Positions 52,440-61,271 are shown, numbered from the stretch's first letter. The stretch is DNA of 64,000 nucleotides from Promethearchaeia archaeon (GCA_029856105.1 JAHQWH010000015.1:62001-126000); one strand, 5' to 3'. Numbers and translations: made by a program. The notes: generated by a model from the letters alone, not told the origin.

Positions 52440-53681
52440 TCATTTGATTGTTTTCTCAATTAGCTGAGAAATATCGTATGCCTTGATTTCGTCATTTTTA
52501 ATATTAGTTTTGAATTGATTTAGGCAAAATGGGCAAGATGAGACTATTGCTGATGCATCGGTATCTTTAGCTTCTTCAATACGTTCACGAGCAGCGAATT
52601 CTGACAGATCTTTGAACGCAGCTCTCACTCCACCGCCAGAGCCACAACACCACGCATTATGTTTATTTCGATCCATCTCAACGAGTTCAATCCCAGGAAT
52701 TTCTTCTAAAACAGCTCTAGGTTCTTTATACATTCCCATATGACGACCTATATGGCAAGGATCATGGTAGGTTATTTTCATATTAACATTTTGTTTAAAT
52801 TTTATTGTCCCATTTTTTAAGTTTCTTAGTATAAACTCAGGTAAATGTAAGATTTCAATTCCATGCTTAATTCCAAACTTTTTAGGATAAATGTCTTTTA
52901 ACGCTCTATAACATCCAGCACAGGAGGTTATTATCTTTTCTACCCCCGAATTCTTAAACATCTCAACATTATCTTCTGCTATTTTTCTTGCATAATCCAC
53001 TTGACCCGTCATATACACAGGAGAACCACAACAACTTTCGTTTTCAAGAATCTTAAAATCAATACCAAGTGTATTCAATATTCTAACGGTAGAAATAGCA
53101 ATTTCTTTTTCTCGATAACTAGATGTACAGCCAACAAAGTATGCTAATTTTGCGTTTGGAGATTGGAAAGCATCTGAAGGAAACCAATCTTGTCGACTTT
53201 CATTTTTTTCTCCATAGGGGTTATGAAGCTCTTCTACATATTTTGTATACTGTTTTTGTTCGGGCATTGGACCATATCCCGCTCGAACGGCTTCTTCTCT
53301 CATCGCCATTAACCACTCACCAGCATAAGTGTGAAGCTCTGGAATTTGACATTGCTGAGTACACGCTAAACATAAAGAACATTCGTAAAAAATCCGAGCT
53401 AGGTTATCGGTCCATTTAAGTTTATTTTGTTGAATACCCCAAGTAAGTAAATTTTTTCCACCCAAATAGTACGCTTCAAACTGCCCAAATTCACCTGAGG
53501 GACAAACCCGAGCCCAATTGACATCTTGAAAAACAGTTCTACAGGTTCCACATTTCCCACATTGGTATACTATATCCTTATAATGTTCAATCCCTTTATA
53601 CTTATCTAACTTATGATCTTCTTGTTTTAAATCTATTTTTTCTATACCCGTACCTCTTATATATCTAATCTTTTTTGCCAT
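52440..53681 (-). CDS. Iron-sulfur CCG-domain subunit of a D-2-hydroxyacid dehydrogenase (GlcF/HdrD-like)
   Basis: About 413 aa from ATG 53681, one base after the upstream gene's stop; the frame opens at 53699 inside that gene. A [4Fe-4S] pair lies near the N-terminus (CGKCGTCR ... VCPSGEF and ECSLCLACTQQCQIP). Two CCG domains follow: YFVGCTSSYREKE, ESCCGSPVYM, SCAGCYRALKD; then YHDPCHIGRHMG, AWCCGSGGGVRAAF, SCPFCLNQF. Such proteins accept electrons from an FAD dehydrogenase, here encoded directly upstream. A close paralogue starts at 63195. Confidence 0.88.
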   Translation of the reverse strand: MAKKIRYIRGTGIEKIDLKQEDHKLDKYKGIEHYKDIVYQCGKCGTCRTVFQDVNWARVCPSGEFGQFEAYYLGGKNLLTWGIQQNKLKWTDNLARIFYECSLCLACTQQCQIPELHTYAGEWLMAMREEAVRAGYGPMPEQKQYTKYVEELHNPYGEKNESRQDWFPSDAFQSPNAKLAYFVGCTSSYREKEIAISTVRILNTLGIDFKILENESCCGSPVYMTGQVDYARKIAEDNVEMFKNSGVEKIITSCAGCYRALKDIYPKKFGIKHGIEILHLPEFILRNLKNGTIKFKQNVNMKITYHDPCHIGRHMGMYKEPRAVLEEIPGIELVEMDRNKHNAWCCGSGGGVRAAFKDLSEFAARERIEEAKDTDASAIVSSCPFCLNQFKTNIKNDEIKAYDISQLIEKTIK

Positions 53682-53682
53682 A

Positions 53683-55104
53683 CTAACTACCCCAACCATG
53701 TCCTGGATTCATTATCATATTTGGATCCAAAAGCTTTTTTATTTTTTTGATCAATTCGTTAGTAGCGGGTAATGTCTTTTCCTCATATACCTCATGAGCC
53801 CAAAGTGGAGCCTTATACATTACAACCCCATCAATTGATTGAACTTCTTCATGGATTTCCTTTAATACTTGTCGAGCAGACTCAATTTCCTTAGGATCGT
53901 CTTTATTAAAATTTATGTTAGTTCGAGCAACACAATAATGACCACCAAATAAAATTCGGGAATAAAATTGCGGAGTACGCCCGTATTTTAAGGCTTTTTC
54001 TCTTGCTAAAGCGTAAAATTTCGCGATATCTCGAGTTGAACAATAACTCCCAATCCATTGACCCCCACCGCCCCTAGAGAAATTCCAACACCCCCATAAT
54101 TGAATTGGTATCGTACTGAGAAGATCTGTATCAATTCCTTGGGGTTCGATAAGCCTACCTTCTTTTAAAATGGTTTCAATTGCTTCGCATTGAGCTTCAT
54201 GTTGTTTTTGGGTATATGCCTGTGTGGTAATAATTCCTGTGAAATCGGGTAATTTTTTTTCTAAGGGATCTATAGGAATATTTTTTTCATTTGCAGCTAA
54301 TGTCGATTGAAGCCACCCATAGTTTTGAATTACAAGATCACATATACCTAACCCCACCTTCGAAAGTTTAAGCATAACTGGGACTCCAACATCCATAGTC
54401 CTCCCAACCACAATATAATTCCTTCGATATGGTAGTTTTGGCCATAGTTTTATGGCTGCTTTAGTCACGATTCCTGTAGAGCCTTCCCAACCAATGAACA
54501 AACCTGCTAAATCGGGTAATGGTTGTCTTCCGTACCAGTAATCAGAAAGACAACAAGAGCCTACTTTCACTAATTCACCTGAACCTAAGACAGCTTCTAA
54601 ACCATTGATGAATTCTGCTCCAGTTCCACCAAGCATTCCCAAGTCAAACATACCATAGCATAAGCAAGAAGCTACTACTCCCGTTCCGGGTGGTGACCAC
54701 GTTACGCCCGCTCTTAAATCTGGATTGTTTTTTTGAAGGAAACCTTGTAAATCGGCCCATGTTGTTCCGCCTTCGACTAAAGCATACATATCATCTTCAT
54801 TCACTTCAATTATTCGATTCAGCCTTCTCAGGTCAACAACGATCCCTCCCTTTACTGGTGTAGCAGTAGAACCAAAGTTGATCCCCGAAACCCAAGGTAT
54901 TATTGGAATTTTGTGATTATTTGCAATTTTAACGATTTCTTGGACTTCTTCCGCTGAATTTGGCATTATTACAATATCACATATTCCTTCTGGTTCAGCC
55001 GTGATAAAATCATAGTGGTAGAGAAATGTTATTTCAGGTTGATCTGAGACATATTTTTCTCCAACAACTTTTCCTAATTCATTAACTATTTCGCTATTAA
55101 TCAT
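53683..55104 (-). CDS. FAD-linked D-2-hydroxyacid dehydrogenase (GlcD/LDH family)
   Basis: 473 aa from ATG 55104, preceded by GGGTGA; five extra in-frame codons lie upstream. The PCMH FAD-binding domain is marked by IVIMPNSAEEVQEIVKIAN, PIIPWVSGINFGSTATPVKGG and VEGGTTWADLQGFL. The C-terminal FAD-oxidase domain ends PNMIMNPGHGW, close to the usual DPxxxxNPGK. These enzymes oxidise a 2-hydroxyacid to a 2-oxoacid and hand electrons to the Fe-S partner, the next gene. A second copy lies at 61713-63194. It faces the dehydratase operon and may act on the same 2-hydroxyacids. Confidence 0.87.
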   Translation of the reverse strand: MINSEIVNELGKVVGEKYVSDQPEITFLYHYDFITAEPEGICDIVIMPNSAEEVQEIVKIANNHKIPIIPWVSGINFGSTATPVKGGIVVDLRRLNRIIEVNEDDMYALVEGGTTWADLQGFLQKNNPDLRAGVTWSPPGTGVVASCLCYGMFDLGMLGGTGAEFINGLEAVLGSGELVKVGSCCLSDYWYGRQPLPDLAGLFIGWEGSTGIVTKAAIKLWPKLPYRRNYIVVGRTMDVGVPVMLKLSKVGLGICDLVIQNYGWLQSTLAANEKNIPIDPLEKKLPDFTGIITTQAYTQKQHEAQCEAIETILKEGRLIEPQGIDTDLLSTIPIQLWGCWNFSRGGGGQWIGSYCSTRDIAKFYALAREKALKYGRTPQFYSRILFGGHYCVARTNINFNKDDPKEIESARQVLKEIHEEVQSIDGVVMYKAPLWAHEVYEEKTLPATNELIKKIKKLLDPNMIMNPGHGWGS

Positions 55105-55215
55105 AATTAATTCACCCATTAAATATTATTAATTCAATCCCATTATTTATACAATTTTTATTTAACCAAATTATTATTTAAATATATAGAAACATGAATA
55201 GAAATCTCGTCAGTA

Positions 55216-56316
55216 ATGAGAAAAAAAATTAAAGTATTTGGAGCGTCAGTTGATGCGAGTGACTTCCCTCTTAGTATTCAGATGAAACTTTCCTACTTAA
55301 ATCAATTAACTCAAAATATTGGTAATAAATCAAATTTCATTGATCCCTATGAAGCTTTTCTTATGCATTCTAATATTTTAAAAGAGCAAAAATTCCTCAA
55401 GATTGGTAAATTCCCTATTGACTCTTGGCTAACACCTAAACCCAAACTGGAGGACTTCCACCTAATAAATCAATTTAATTTCTCAAAATTTACAAATGAT
55501 GGCTTATTAAAACCAATTTCTGATAAACTTAAGAGATATATAAACGTTAATGTATTACCGGACATTCCCTTAATGATTGGAGTCGACCACTCGTTAACGG
55601 GAGGTGTTTTAACTGCTCTTTCCAAAGAATATGGATCTGAAAATCTATTAGTCTTAATTTTTGACGCTCATTTTGATGGGTTACCAGCAAATATATCACT
55701 CGATATCTCAAAATACACAAGCGATCATCCCAATGAAGTAAATCCTTTAATACCTGAATATAATTATTCACAAATGGAAGGTATTGAGATTAATAATACT
55801 TACACTTGTGCTTCTTTTCTAAATAATTTGATAAATGATAAAATCATAAGACCTGAAAATTTGATAATTTTTGGATGTCAAGATTATCCAGATGAAAAAT
55901 ATCGAGCTTTAAATGATCCAAGAATTGTAGAATTTGTTGAGTTTTATGATACAATGGAAAGAAACGGTGTTAAATTCATACCCAAAGCAGAAACTTCACA
56001 AATGCTTGATAGACTAAAGCAAATCCTAAAGGATACAGTGAGATCAAATTTTTATCTGTCCTTTGACGTAGATGTTGGTGCCTTAAAAGAAATTATTGCT
56101 TGCCGATTTAGAAATGCTCTAGGACTTGATCAATCAACAATCATTAGTGCTGCTAAAATTATTAACAACATAATAAAAACATCAGATAATAAGCTAGTCG
56201 GTCTTGATGTGATGGAAATTGAAACTCATTTATTAAATAGGGTTTTTCCTAAGTCAGGTAGGGAAGATCAAACAATTGAAGTGGTGGATAATTTTCTTAG
56301 AATCTTATTTTACTAA
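55216..56316 (+). CDS. Ureohydrolase-fold protein (arginase/agmatinase family), divergent
   Basis: 366 aa. Manganese-binding motifs are present in modified form: motif 1 is MIGVDHSLTGG (normally GGDHS), motif 2 is IFDAHFDGLP (DAHxD), and motif 3 is SFDVDVGALKE (normally SxDxDxxDP). All likely metal-ligand His and Asp are kept, while the DP of motif 3 is lost. Tandem catalytic Glu near the end is in GLDVMEIETHLL (normally DVVEVNP). It belongs with arginase-like amidinohydrolases, but substrate specificity has probably changed. About 100 N-terminal residues precede motif 1. No partner gene. Confidence 0.82.
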   Translation: MRKKIKVFGASVDASDFPLSIQMKLSYLNQLTQNIGNKSNFIDPYEAFLMHSNILKEQKFLKIGKFPIDSWLTPKPKLEDFHLINQFNFSKFTNDGLLKPISDKLKRYINVNVLPDIPLMIGVDHSLTGGVLTALSKEYGSENLLVLIFDAHFDGLPANISLDISKYTSDHPNEVNPLIPEYNYSQMEGIEINNTYTCASFLNNLINDKIIRPENLIIFGCQDYPDEKYRALNDPRIVEFVEFYDTMERNGVKFIPKAETSQMLDRLKQILKDTVRSNFYLSFDVDVGALKEIIACRFRNALGLDQSTIISAAKIINNIIKTSDNKLVGLDVMEIETHLLNRVFPKSGREDQTIEVVDNFLRILFY

Positions 56317-56359
56317 ATCTTAAAAATAAATGTAAAAAAAATAGGAATTATTTTAATAA

Positions 56360-56758
56360 TTATTTCTTTTCTTCTCTTAGATAGAAATAAGTATTGAAGA
56401 CTATTAATACTATCATTACTATGGTGTCTAACCAATGAAAGATGAGATTAGTTGCTGAGCGAGTTACGTAAATAATCGATGTAACATTGACAAGGACAAA
56501 TATAATAAGGCCAATAATTGCATACTGGAAAAACAATTTGATATAATCCCAATCTCCCTTAATTATTCCAAGCAAAACTGTAATTCCCATAGCTAATAAA
56601 GCTCCACCAAAAAGTCGCCAAAAGTGAGGGTCAAAATACGGTGCATCATTAAGAGAATAAACAGTTTCTGGAAGAAACACATACATTATACCATAGACAA
56701 ATGCGACGATCATGTTAATAATTAACACAATTTTCATTTCTTTTGAGAATTCTGCCAT
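56360..56758 (-). CDS. Small four-helix membrane protein
   Basis: 132 aa with four hydrophobic helices (about 9-29, 47-66, 73-96 and 105-127) separated by short loops and ending in a charged tail. The pattern FGGALLAMGITVLLGIIKGDW resembles DUF4345-type small membrane proteins. No catalytic residue is seen. It ends about 40 bases past the convergent ureohydrolase gene. Confidence 0.62.
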   Translation of the reverse strand: MAEFSKEMKIVLIINMIVAFVYGIMYVFLPETVYSLNDAPYFDPHFWRLFGGALLAMGITVLLGIIKGDWDYIKLFFQYAIIGLIIFVLVNVTSIIYVTRSATNLIFHWLDTIVMIVLIVFNTYFYLREEKK

Positions 56759-57238
56759 GATTTATATACCTTGAATTTCGTTTTATTAAAAAATTATAAA
56801 TAAATAATATGCTATATGAATATAAAAGTTTTTACTAAAAAGTAAATTAAAGTGCAATACTGAAATAATTTAATAATTTAATAGCTTGATATTTTATACA
56901 AAATTATAAAAAGAAATAAAAGGTATATAGAATAGGAGGAGGATTGGTCTGAGAAGAATCAAACCAAACTCAATCCTCTGTTCTATATGCAGATTAAAGA
57001 TTTCAACCCTCGATGAGACTTTCTCTCCTTAAGTGCTATCTCTTACCTATGGATACTCAATAAGAAATGAGTATTTAATTCTATTTATAGTTTTTATTGT
57101 GGAATATTCATGGAAGTTCTGAATCGTAATGGAATTATGACTATTAAAATGAATAGAAAATAAGATTTTATAAATTCTCATGGGGATTCTGAGAAGAATA
57201 AAGCAGTCTAGTAAATACAATAAAGGTAAAATTTTGAA
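56759..57238. other. 480-base gap holding a structured-RNA candidate
   Basis: Between two minus-strand genes. It contains the long hairpin and the terminator-like hairpin described separately. The remaining sequence is AT-rich with no coding frame I would support. Confidence 0.5.
56923..57074 (+). ncRNA. Candidate structured RNA with two strong hairpins
   Basis: A long hairpin spans 56923-56990. A 10-bp outer stem pairs GTATATAGAA (56923-56932) with TTCTATATGC (56981-56990), with one G-T wobble. An internal loop follows, then an 8-bp GAGGATTG/CAATCCTC stem (56939-56946 with 56971-56978), and an apical stem around GAAGAA. A second hairpin, ATACTCA (57053-57059) with TGAGTAT (57068-57074), is followed by T-rich sequence. 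The region is less AT-rich than its flanks and has no reading frame. Strand is unproven; plus is chosen because of the T-rich end. H/ACA-like guide RNA or an unknown regulatory RNA are possibilities. Confidence 0.45.
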
Positions 57239-57946
57239 TTATTTGAGTATGAAATATAATCTCCTGTTGTTCTTTCCTTTATTTGCAGTTTTAAGGATTT
57301 CAATCTTACCTATTTCGTTCAAATTTTTAACGTGCGTTCCACCATCTACTTGTTCGTCTATATCTCCAATTTTAATAATACGAAATTCCTTAATGTTTTT
57401 CGGTAATCCTATTGCTAATCTGGCCAGTTCTGGTTTTTGTAGAACTTCTTCTCGAGACATATAACCTATTGTAACAGGTAGATCTTTTTGGATGATTTCG
57501 TTTGCTTCATTAACATAAGCCCGTAGCTTTTCAGGTGAATAATCCTCCATTGAGAAATCCATTCTTGCTTTATCTAATTCAATCTGGTTGCCTGTGATTT
57601 TAGCGTTCGCTCTTCGGAATAGAAGATTTGAGACGAGGTGACAAGCAGTATGGTAACGCATATAAGTATATCGCCTTTCCCAATCAATTTCGCATGTAAC
57701 CAAGTCTCCTTTTTTCAATCCCAGTTTTTCTACTTCGTGGCTAATTTCCCCAGAAAATTTGCCTACATAAACAACCTTGAATTTTTCACCGTCTTTAATT
57801 ATATAACCCTCGTCCCATGGTTGACCGCCTCCTTTAGGATAGAAAGCTGTTTTATCAAGGATAATATATTTATCATCTTTCACAGAAACAACTTTAGCGT
57901 TCCAATTCTTTAAATAGGAATCTTTCATGTATAATGCTTCTGTCAT
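57239..57946 (-). CDS. alaX: Alanyl-tRNA editing protein AlaX
   Basis: 235 aa from ATG 57946 (MTEALYMKDSYL, the usual AlaX start); an in-frame TTG 18 codons upstream is less likely. The stand-alone editing domain hydrolyses mischarged Ser- or Gly-tRNA-Ala. The N-terminal part is the beta-barrel with TAFYPKGGGQPWDEG. The zinc site is formed by HTACH (MRYHTACHLVSN) and the late GGTH segment (VDGGTHVKN), where the common Cys before GGTH is Asp. The length fits the medium AlaX-M type. Free-standing AlaX is typical of archaea. Confidence 0.9.
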   Translation of the reverse strand: MTEALYMKDSYLKNWNAKVVSVKDDKYIILDKTAFYPKGGGQPWDEGYIIKDGEKFKVVYVGKFSGEISHEVEKLGLKKGDLVTCEIDWERRYTYMRYHTACHLVSNLLFRRANAKITGNQIELDKARMDFSMEDYSPEKLRAYVNEANEIIQKDLPVTIGYMSREEVLQKPELARLAIGLPKNIKEFRIIKIGDIDEQVDGGTHVKNLNEIGKIEILKTANKGKNNRRLYFILK

Positions 57947-58502
57947 AGAGAATAAGAAAGTAGTTACACTTATAACTTTATTCTTAAGATTTTCTGGCAA
58001 TTATCCAAAATCTCTAAAATCAACCAGTTGGTAATTGAAGAGATAAGCAATATGGACGAAAATATTGAATCTTATTTTCACATGGAAATTTGAAGCGTTA
58101 CCCTAAAACCCTAGCGGGGGTTGTCAACACACATCTAATATTTATATGTATATCTCATTCAAAAAAGGGTATATTATATATATTTAAGCGGAATCTATTT
58201 ATCATTTGAATCTTAGCGTAAAAAAGCGCGTAATCTTTTTGCATACTTTGCAATAGTAGTAACCTTCTTCTGTACCAATTGTTTTAGTTTTACAGTTCGG
58301 ACAAAATATCATTCTAAATCAATTGATAAAGGTTGCGATTTATTTTAAAGTTTGAAATTATAGGAAAAAAGTACGCTTTAATTTTGATTAATATTTAAAA
58401 AAGTTAGTGTTTAAAGAAAAACTATAAATTTTAAATAATTTAATATAAATCTCAGAGATATCAATTTGAAAAATAACCGAATTTTTTATTCAAGTGAAGC
58501 GC
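57947..58502. other. Intergenic region with a GC-rich hairpin and a microprotein gene
   Basis: About 550 bases between AlaX and the LRR gene. It contains a minus-strand zinc-ribbon microprotein (58202-58312) and, at 58107-58122, a GC-rich inverted repeat AACCC/GGGTT with a TAGCGG loop. That hairpin stands out in AT-rich surroundings and could be an operator or structured RNA piece. Otherwise no gene is seen. Confidence 0.45.
58202..58312 (-). CDS. Zinc-ribbon microprotein (36 aa)
   Basis: A short frame from ATG 58312 to TGA encodes 36 residues with two CxxC knuckles: MIFCPNCKTK, then GYYYCKVCKK, ending in a basic KITRFFTLRFK tail. Fifteen residues between the knuckles with an aromatic YYY strand is a textbook zinc-ribbon layout, and the open frame keeps this over its whole length. 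It was too short for usual gene finders. No clear ribosome binding site is seen. Nucleic-acid or protein binding is possible. Function unknown. Confidence 0.5.
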   Translation of the reverse strand: MIFCPNCKTKTIGTEEGYYYCKVCKKITRFFTLRFK

Positions 58503-59534
58503 ATGAAATTTGTTGAATATAAGAACGAAAAATTTGAAATCAAGGATGGTTTTCTAGATCTTGGTTTATTAGAAATTAAAGATATCTCTGAAATTGAAGG
58601 TTTAGACAAAGTTGATATAATTCATTTAGAACTCAGTTCAAATGAGATTACGGAAATTAAAGGACTGGAAACGCTTCAGAGCCTAGAAATGTTAAATTGC
58701 GGAAGCAATAATCTTACCGAAATTTCGGGATTAGACGAATTAGTAAACCTAAAAATCTTGCATTTAGCATCAAATCAAATTACAGAAATAAATGGGCTAG
58801 ATAGTCTTACCGAGTTAAAGGAATTATATTTAAGAGGGAATCAAATTAATAAATTGAGCGGGTTCAATTCCTTAACTTCGCTTCAAAAATTAGATTTGTC
58901 TTGGAACGTAATTAGTAATGTAGAAGGGCTTGAATTACCAAATTTAGAAGTGTTATGGCTTGCTGGAAATCAGCTAGCAAAAATCGGGGGACTTAAAGAT
59001 CTAAAAAATTTGAAAGTTTTGAATGCGGCAGGTAATCTAATAACTGACATTAAGGGGCTTAAAAACCTGAAAAATTTAAAGGAATTATATCTAAATGATA
59101 ACCAAATACAAGAATTAAAAGGTTTAGAATCTCTTACTCAGTTAGAAACGTTGTGGATTACGGCAAACCAAATTGAACTGATTAAAGGTCTAGATAACAG
59201 TAAAAATTTGCAAGTTTTAAATTTAAAGGATAATAAAATTCGCGAGATTAACGGATTATACTCGTTAACGAAATTAAATAAGTTATTTCTTTCGGGGAAC
59301 GAGATAACTTTCATAAAGGGACTTGAGACCCTTCAAAATTTAGAGACATTAGATTTAGGAAATAATCAAATCAAAAATATAAGTGGTTTAGAATCTTTAA
59401 CTATTTTAAAGGACTTATGGCTTCATGGGAATCAAATTGAAGAAAATTTACTCGCGCAATTAGGAGGAATTGATTCTAGCGGATGCGCTTTAGAACCGTT
59501 AAAGTTTGTAGAATATTGTTTAATTAATCTATAA
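58503..59534 (+). CDS. Leucine-rich-repeat protein, SDS22-like
   Basis: 343 aa from ATG 58503 (AAGTGA upstream; GTG 58494 is also in frame). About twelve LRRs of 21-22 residues run from residue 30 nearly to the C-terminus, of the form L..L..L.L..NQI..I.GL. These are the SDS22-type repeats with the GL consensus. The N-terminus caps the solenoid with two strands (FVEYKNEKFEIKDGF), and similar residues (LKFVEYC) close the C-terminus. No signal peptide, so it is cytosolic. LRR proteins usually bind other proteins; the partner is unknown. Confidence 0.88.
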   Translation: MKFVEYKNEKFEIKDGFLDLGLLEIKDISEIEGLDKVDIIHLELSSNEITEIKGLETLQSLEMLNCGSNNLTEISGLDELVNLKILHLASNQITEINGLDSLTELKELYLRGNQINKLSGFNSLTSLQKLDLSWNVISNVEGLELPNLEVLWLAGNQLAKIGGLKDLKNLKVLNAAGNLITDIKGLKNLKNLKELYLNDNQIQELKGLESLTQLETLWITANQIELIKGLDNSKNLQVLNLKDNKIREINGLYSLTKLNKLFLSGNEITFIKGLETLQNLETLDLGNNQIKNISGLESLTILKDLWLHGNQIEENLLAQLGGIDSSGCALEPLKFVEYCLINL

Positions 59535-59558
59535 AAGTTCGTTTTAAGAGATAAAAAA

Positions 59559-60335
59559 TCAGATTTCCAATATATCAATTAAACTTTTTTTTATCTCCTG
59601 AAAGCATTTTGATTCTTCGGGAATTTCAATTATAGATTTACCTTCTAAATCATATTTAGTAATGACATCATCTTCAGGAATTGATGCGATTAATGGTAAA
59701 TCGAATTCTCTAAGCGTATCCAGAATATTACTAATATCACCTTTAACTCTATTTATTATAATGCCTATTTTTTTATAATTTGTAAATTTATTAGCGCTTT
59801 TTCTAATTGACTTTGCAGTGTCTATACTCCTTAGAGATATATCTGAGATAATTAAGATAATATCAACAGATTTAATTACCATACGGTTAATTTGTTCAAG
59901 TCCCGCTTCACAGTCGATCAAGACGACGTCAAAGTCGCTAGAGATTGATTCTATAACTTTTCGAAGCAAAGCGTTCGAAGGACAGAAACACCCTGGACCT
60001 TCGGGCTGACCAATTGAAAACAGGCTATAGTCTTTACTCTCCTTAATAGCACTATAGACCTCAAAATCTATGTTCTCTGCTAACGTTTTGATATCTCTTT
60101 TTTTATTTATTGTTTTATCAATTAATTCGGCTCTGACCATCTCGAGACTTTTCTCTGGAAGTAAATTAACCATTTTACTAAGATGTGGATGAGTAGGGTC
60201 TGCATCAATTAGTAATAATTTATAATTATAAGAGATTGAAATTGCTTTAGCAATAAGAGTTGTTACAATCGTTTTACCAACGCCTCCTTTTCCGACAATA
60301 GCAACTATAAGCGGTTTTTTTATCTGGTTATTCAT
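59559..60335 (-). CDS. cooC: CooC-like nickel-insertion / MinD-family ATPase
   Basis: 258 aa. The deviant Walker A is VGKGGVGKTIVTT (residues ~14-26), with LLIDADPTHPHLSKM and the Walker B/switch DVVLIDCEAGLEQINR. The motif GPGCFCPSNALLRKV near 120 matches the dimer-interface CxC of CooC, which binds nickel or zinc. CooC/AcsF ATPases help insert nickel into CO dehydrogenase and acetyl-CoA synthase. The next upstream gene on this strand (60359-61126) encodes an ACS-like protein, and the gap is only 23 bases, so the pair may act together on that protein. Confidence 0.85.
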   Translation of the reverse strand: MNNQIKKPLIVAIVGKGGVGKTIVTTLIAKAISISYNYKLLLIDADPTHPHLSKMVNLLPEKSLEMVRAELIDKTINKKRDIKTLAENIDFEVYSAIKESKDYSLFSIGQPEGPGCFCPSNALLRKVIESISSDFDVVLIDCEAGLEQINRMVIKSVDIILIISDISLRSIDTAKSIRKSANKFTNYKKIGIIINRVKGDISNILDTLREFDLPLIASIPEDDVITKYDLEGKSIIEIPEESKCFQEIKKSLIDILEI

Positions 60336-60358
60336 TTAATATACCTTAATTTATTCGT

Positions 60359-61126
60359 TTATTTCTCAATCTCCTCTCTTGAGACTAATACTTGCTTAAT
60401 ATCTAAACATTCTTTTTGATAAGGACATATTTCACATCCCCAATCGTAATCACAGTCAATCCTTTTTTTCCATTCTTCTATTTTCTTTCTCCATTTCTCT
60501 TTAAATTTATCTGTAATTTCTGACGATAACCTAATGAATTCTTCAATAGAATCAGGATATGAACTGATTAATATAACTTCTATAGTTTTAATTAAACCTT
60601 TAAATTTTTGTTTGTATAGTGAAATAATAGCATTTCCTAAAAATTCGAACGAAAATCCTTTCTGTAGGGCTGATGTACTTAATCTGCACCAAAACCTGCG
60701 AGGAATAGTTCGAATGGAAAACCCTTCTATGCCATTTGAGATAAAACTCAATTGCCTTAACTCATTTATATCCTTCTCTGTGCTGTTCTCGACTCCAATT
60801 AGAATCATCATCCCAAAATCCATATTATTATCCAAATTTTCATCAATTTCTGGACCTAATAAACTGATCTTTCCAGTTTCGATTAGTTGAGCCTCTTCAA
60901 TTGGAAATACTATTGAGAAGGATTTCTTTTTCATCCCACCAAGTTCTATACCCGTCTCTTCTTCAAGGATGATTTCTTTAAATTTATTTAATTCAACTTT
61001 GAGCCCAAAATTATTTAAAAAAGCAGTGTGATTCGAGTCTGAACGATAAAAGATCAAGGGCTTTCCGCGCTTTCGTTCCTTTTCCAAGAAATCTCTTATC
61101 TTTTCTATAATAATTTTGTTTTGCAT
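60359..61126 (-). CDS. Stand-alone acetyl-CoA synthase (CdhC/AcsB)-like domain protein
   Basis: 255 aa. The sequence tracks the conserved domain of the archaeal CODH/ACS beta subunit from memory. It shows GIELGGMKKKSFSIVF (cf. ELGGPK), ISLLGPEIDENLD (cf. IGPD), an SNGIEGF block, FWCRLSTSALQKGFSFEFLG (cf. WCRIS..A..KG..FE..G), and a late Cys cluster. The cluster is Cys225, 231, 234 and 240 (CDYDWGCEICPYQKEC), in the place of the A-cluster motif. The usual C-terminal Cys-Gly-Cys nickel site is missing, as is most of the N-terminal domain. It may bind a [4Fe-4S] or be a maturation partner. Two-gene unit with CooC. Confidence 0.72.
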   Translation of the reverse strand: MQNKIIIEKIRDFLEKERKRGKPLIFYRSDSNHTAFLNNFGLKVELNKFKEIILEEETGIELGGMKKKSFSIVFPIEEAQLIETGKISLLGPEIDENLDNNMDFGMMILIGVENSTEKDINELRQLSFISNGIEGFSIRTIPRRFWCRLSTSALQKGFSFEFLGNAIISLYKQKFKGLIKTIEVILISSYPDSIEEFIRLSSEITDKFKEKWRKKIEEWKKRIDCDYDWGCEICPYQKECLDIKQVLVSREEIEK

Positions 61127-61271
61127 TAATTATAATAAACCTTCTTTACTTTTTAAAGAGGATCTTAATATTTTCATAAAAAAAGATTTTAAATTCCCAA
61201 ACGATTAACTATTTAAATTCTAAAGTCAATTTTACTTTTATATATACTAAAATACTAGTAGGAATATAAAA

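Noticed and set aside
57002..57040. A GTTGAAATC-like string on the minus strand, similar to the end of some CRISPR repeats
   Set aside because: It occurs once, with no second copy at a regular distance and no cas genes.
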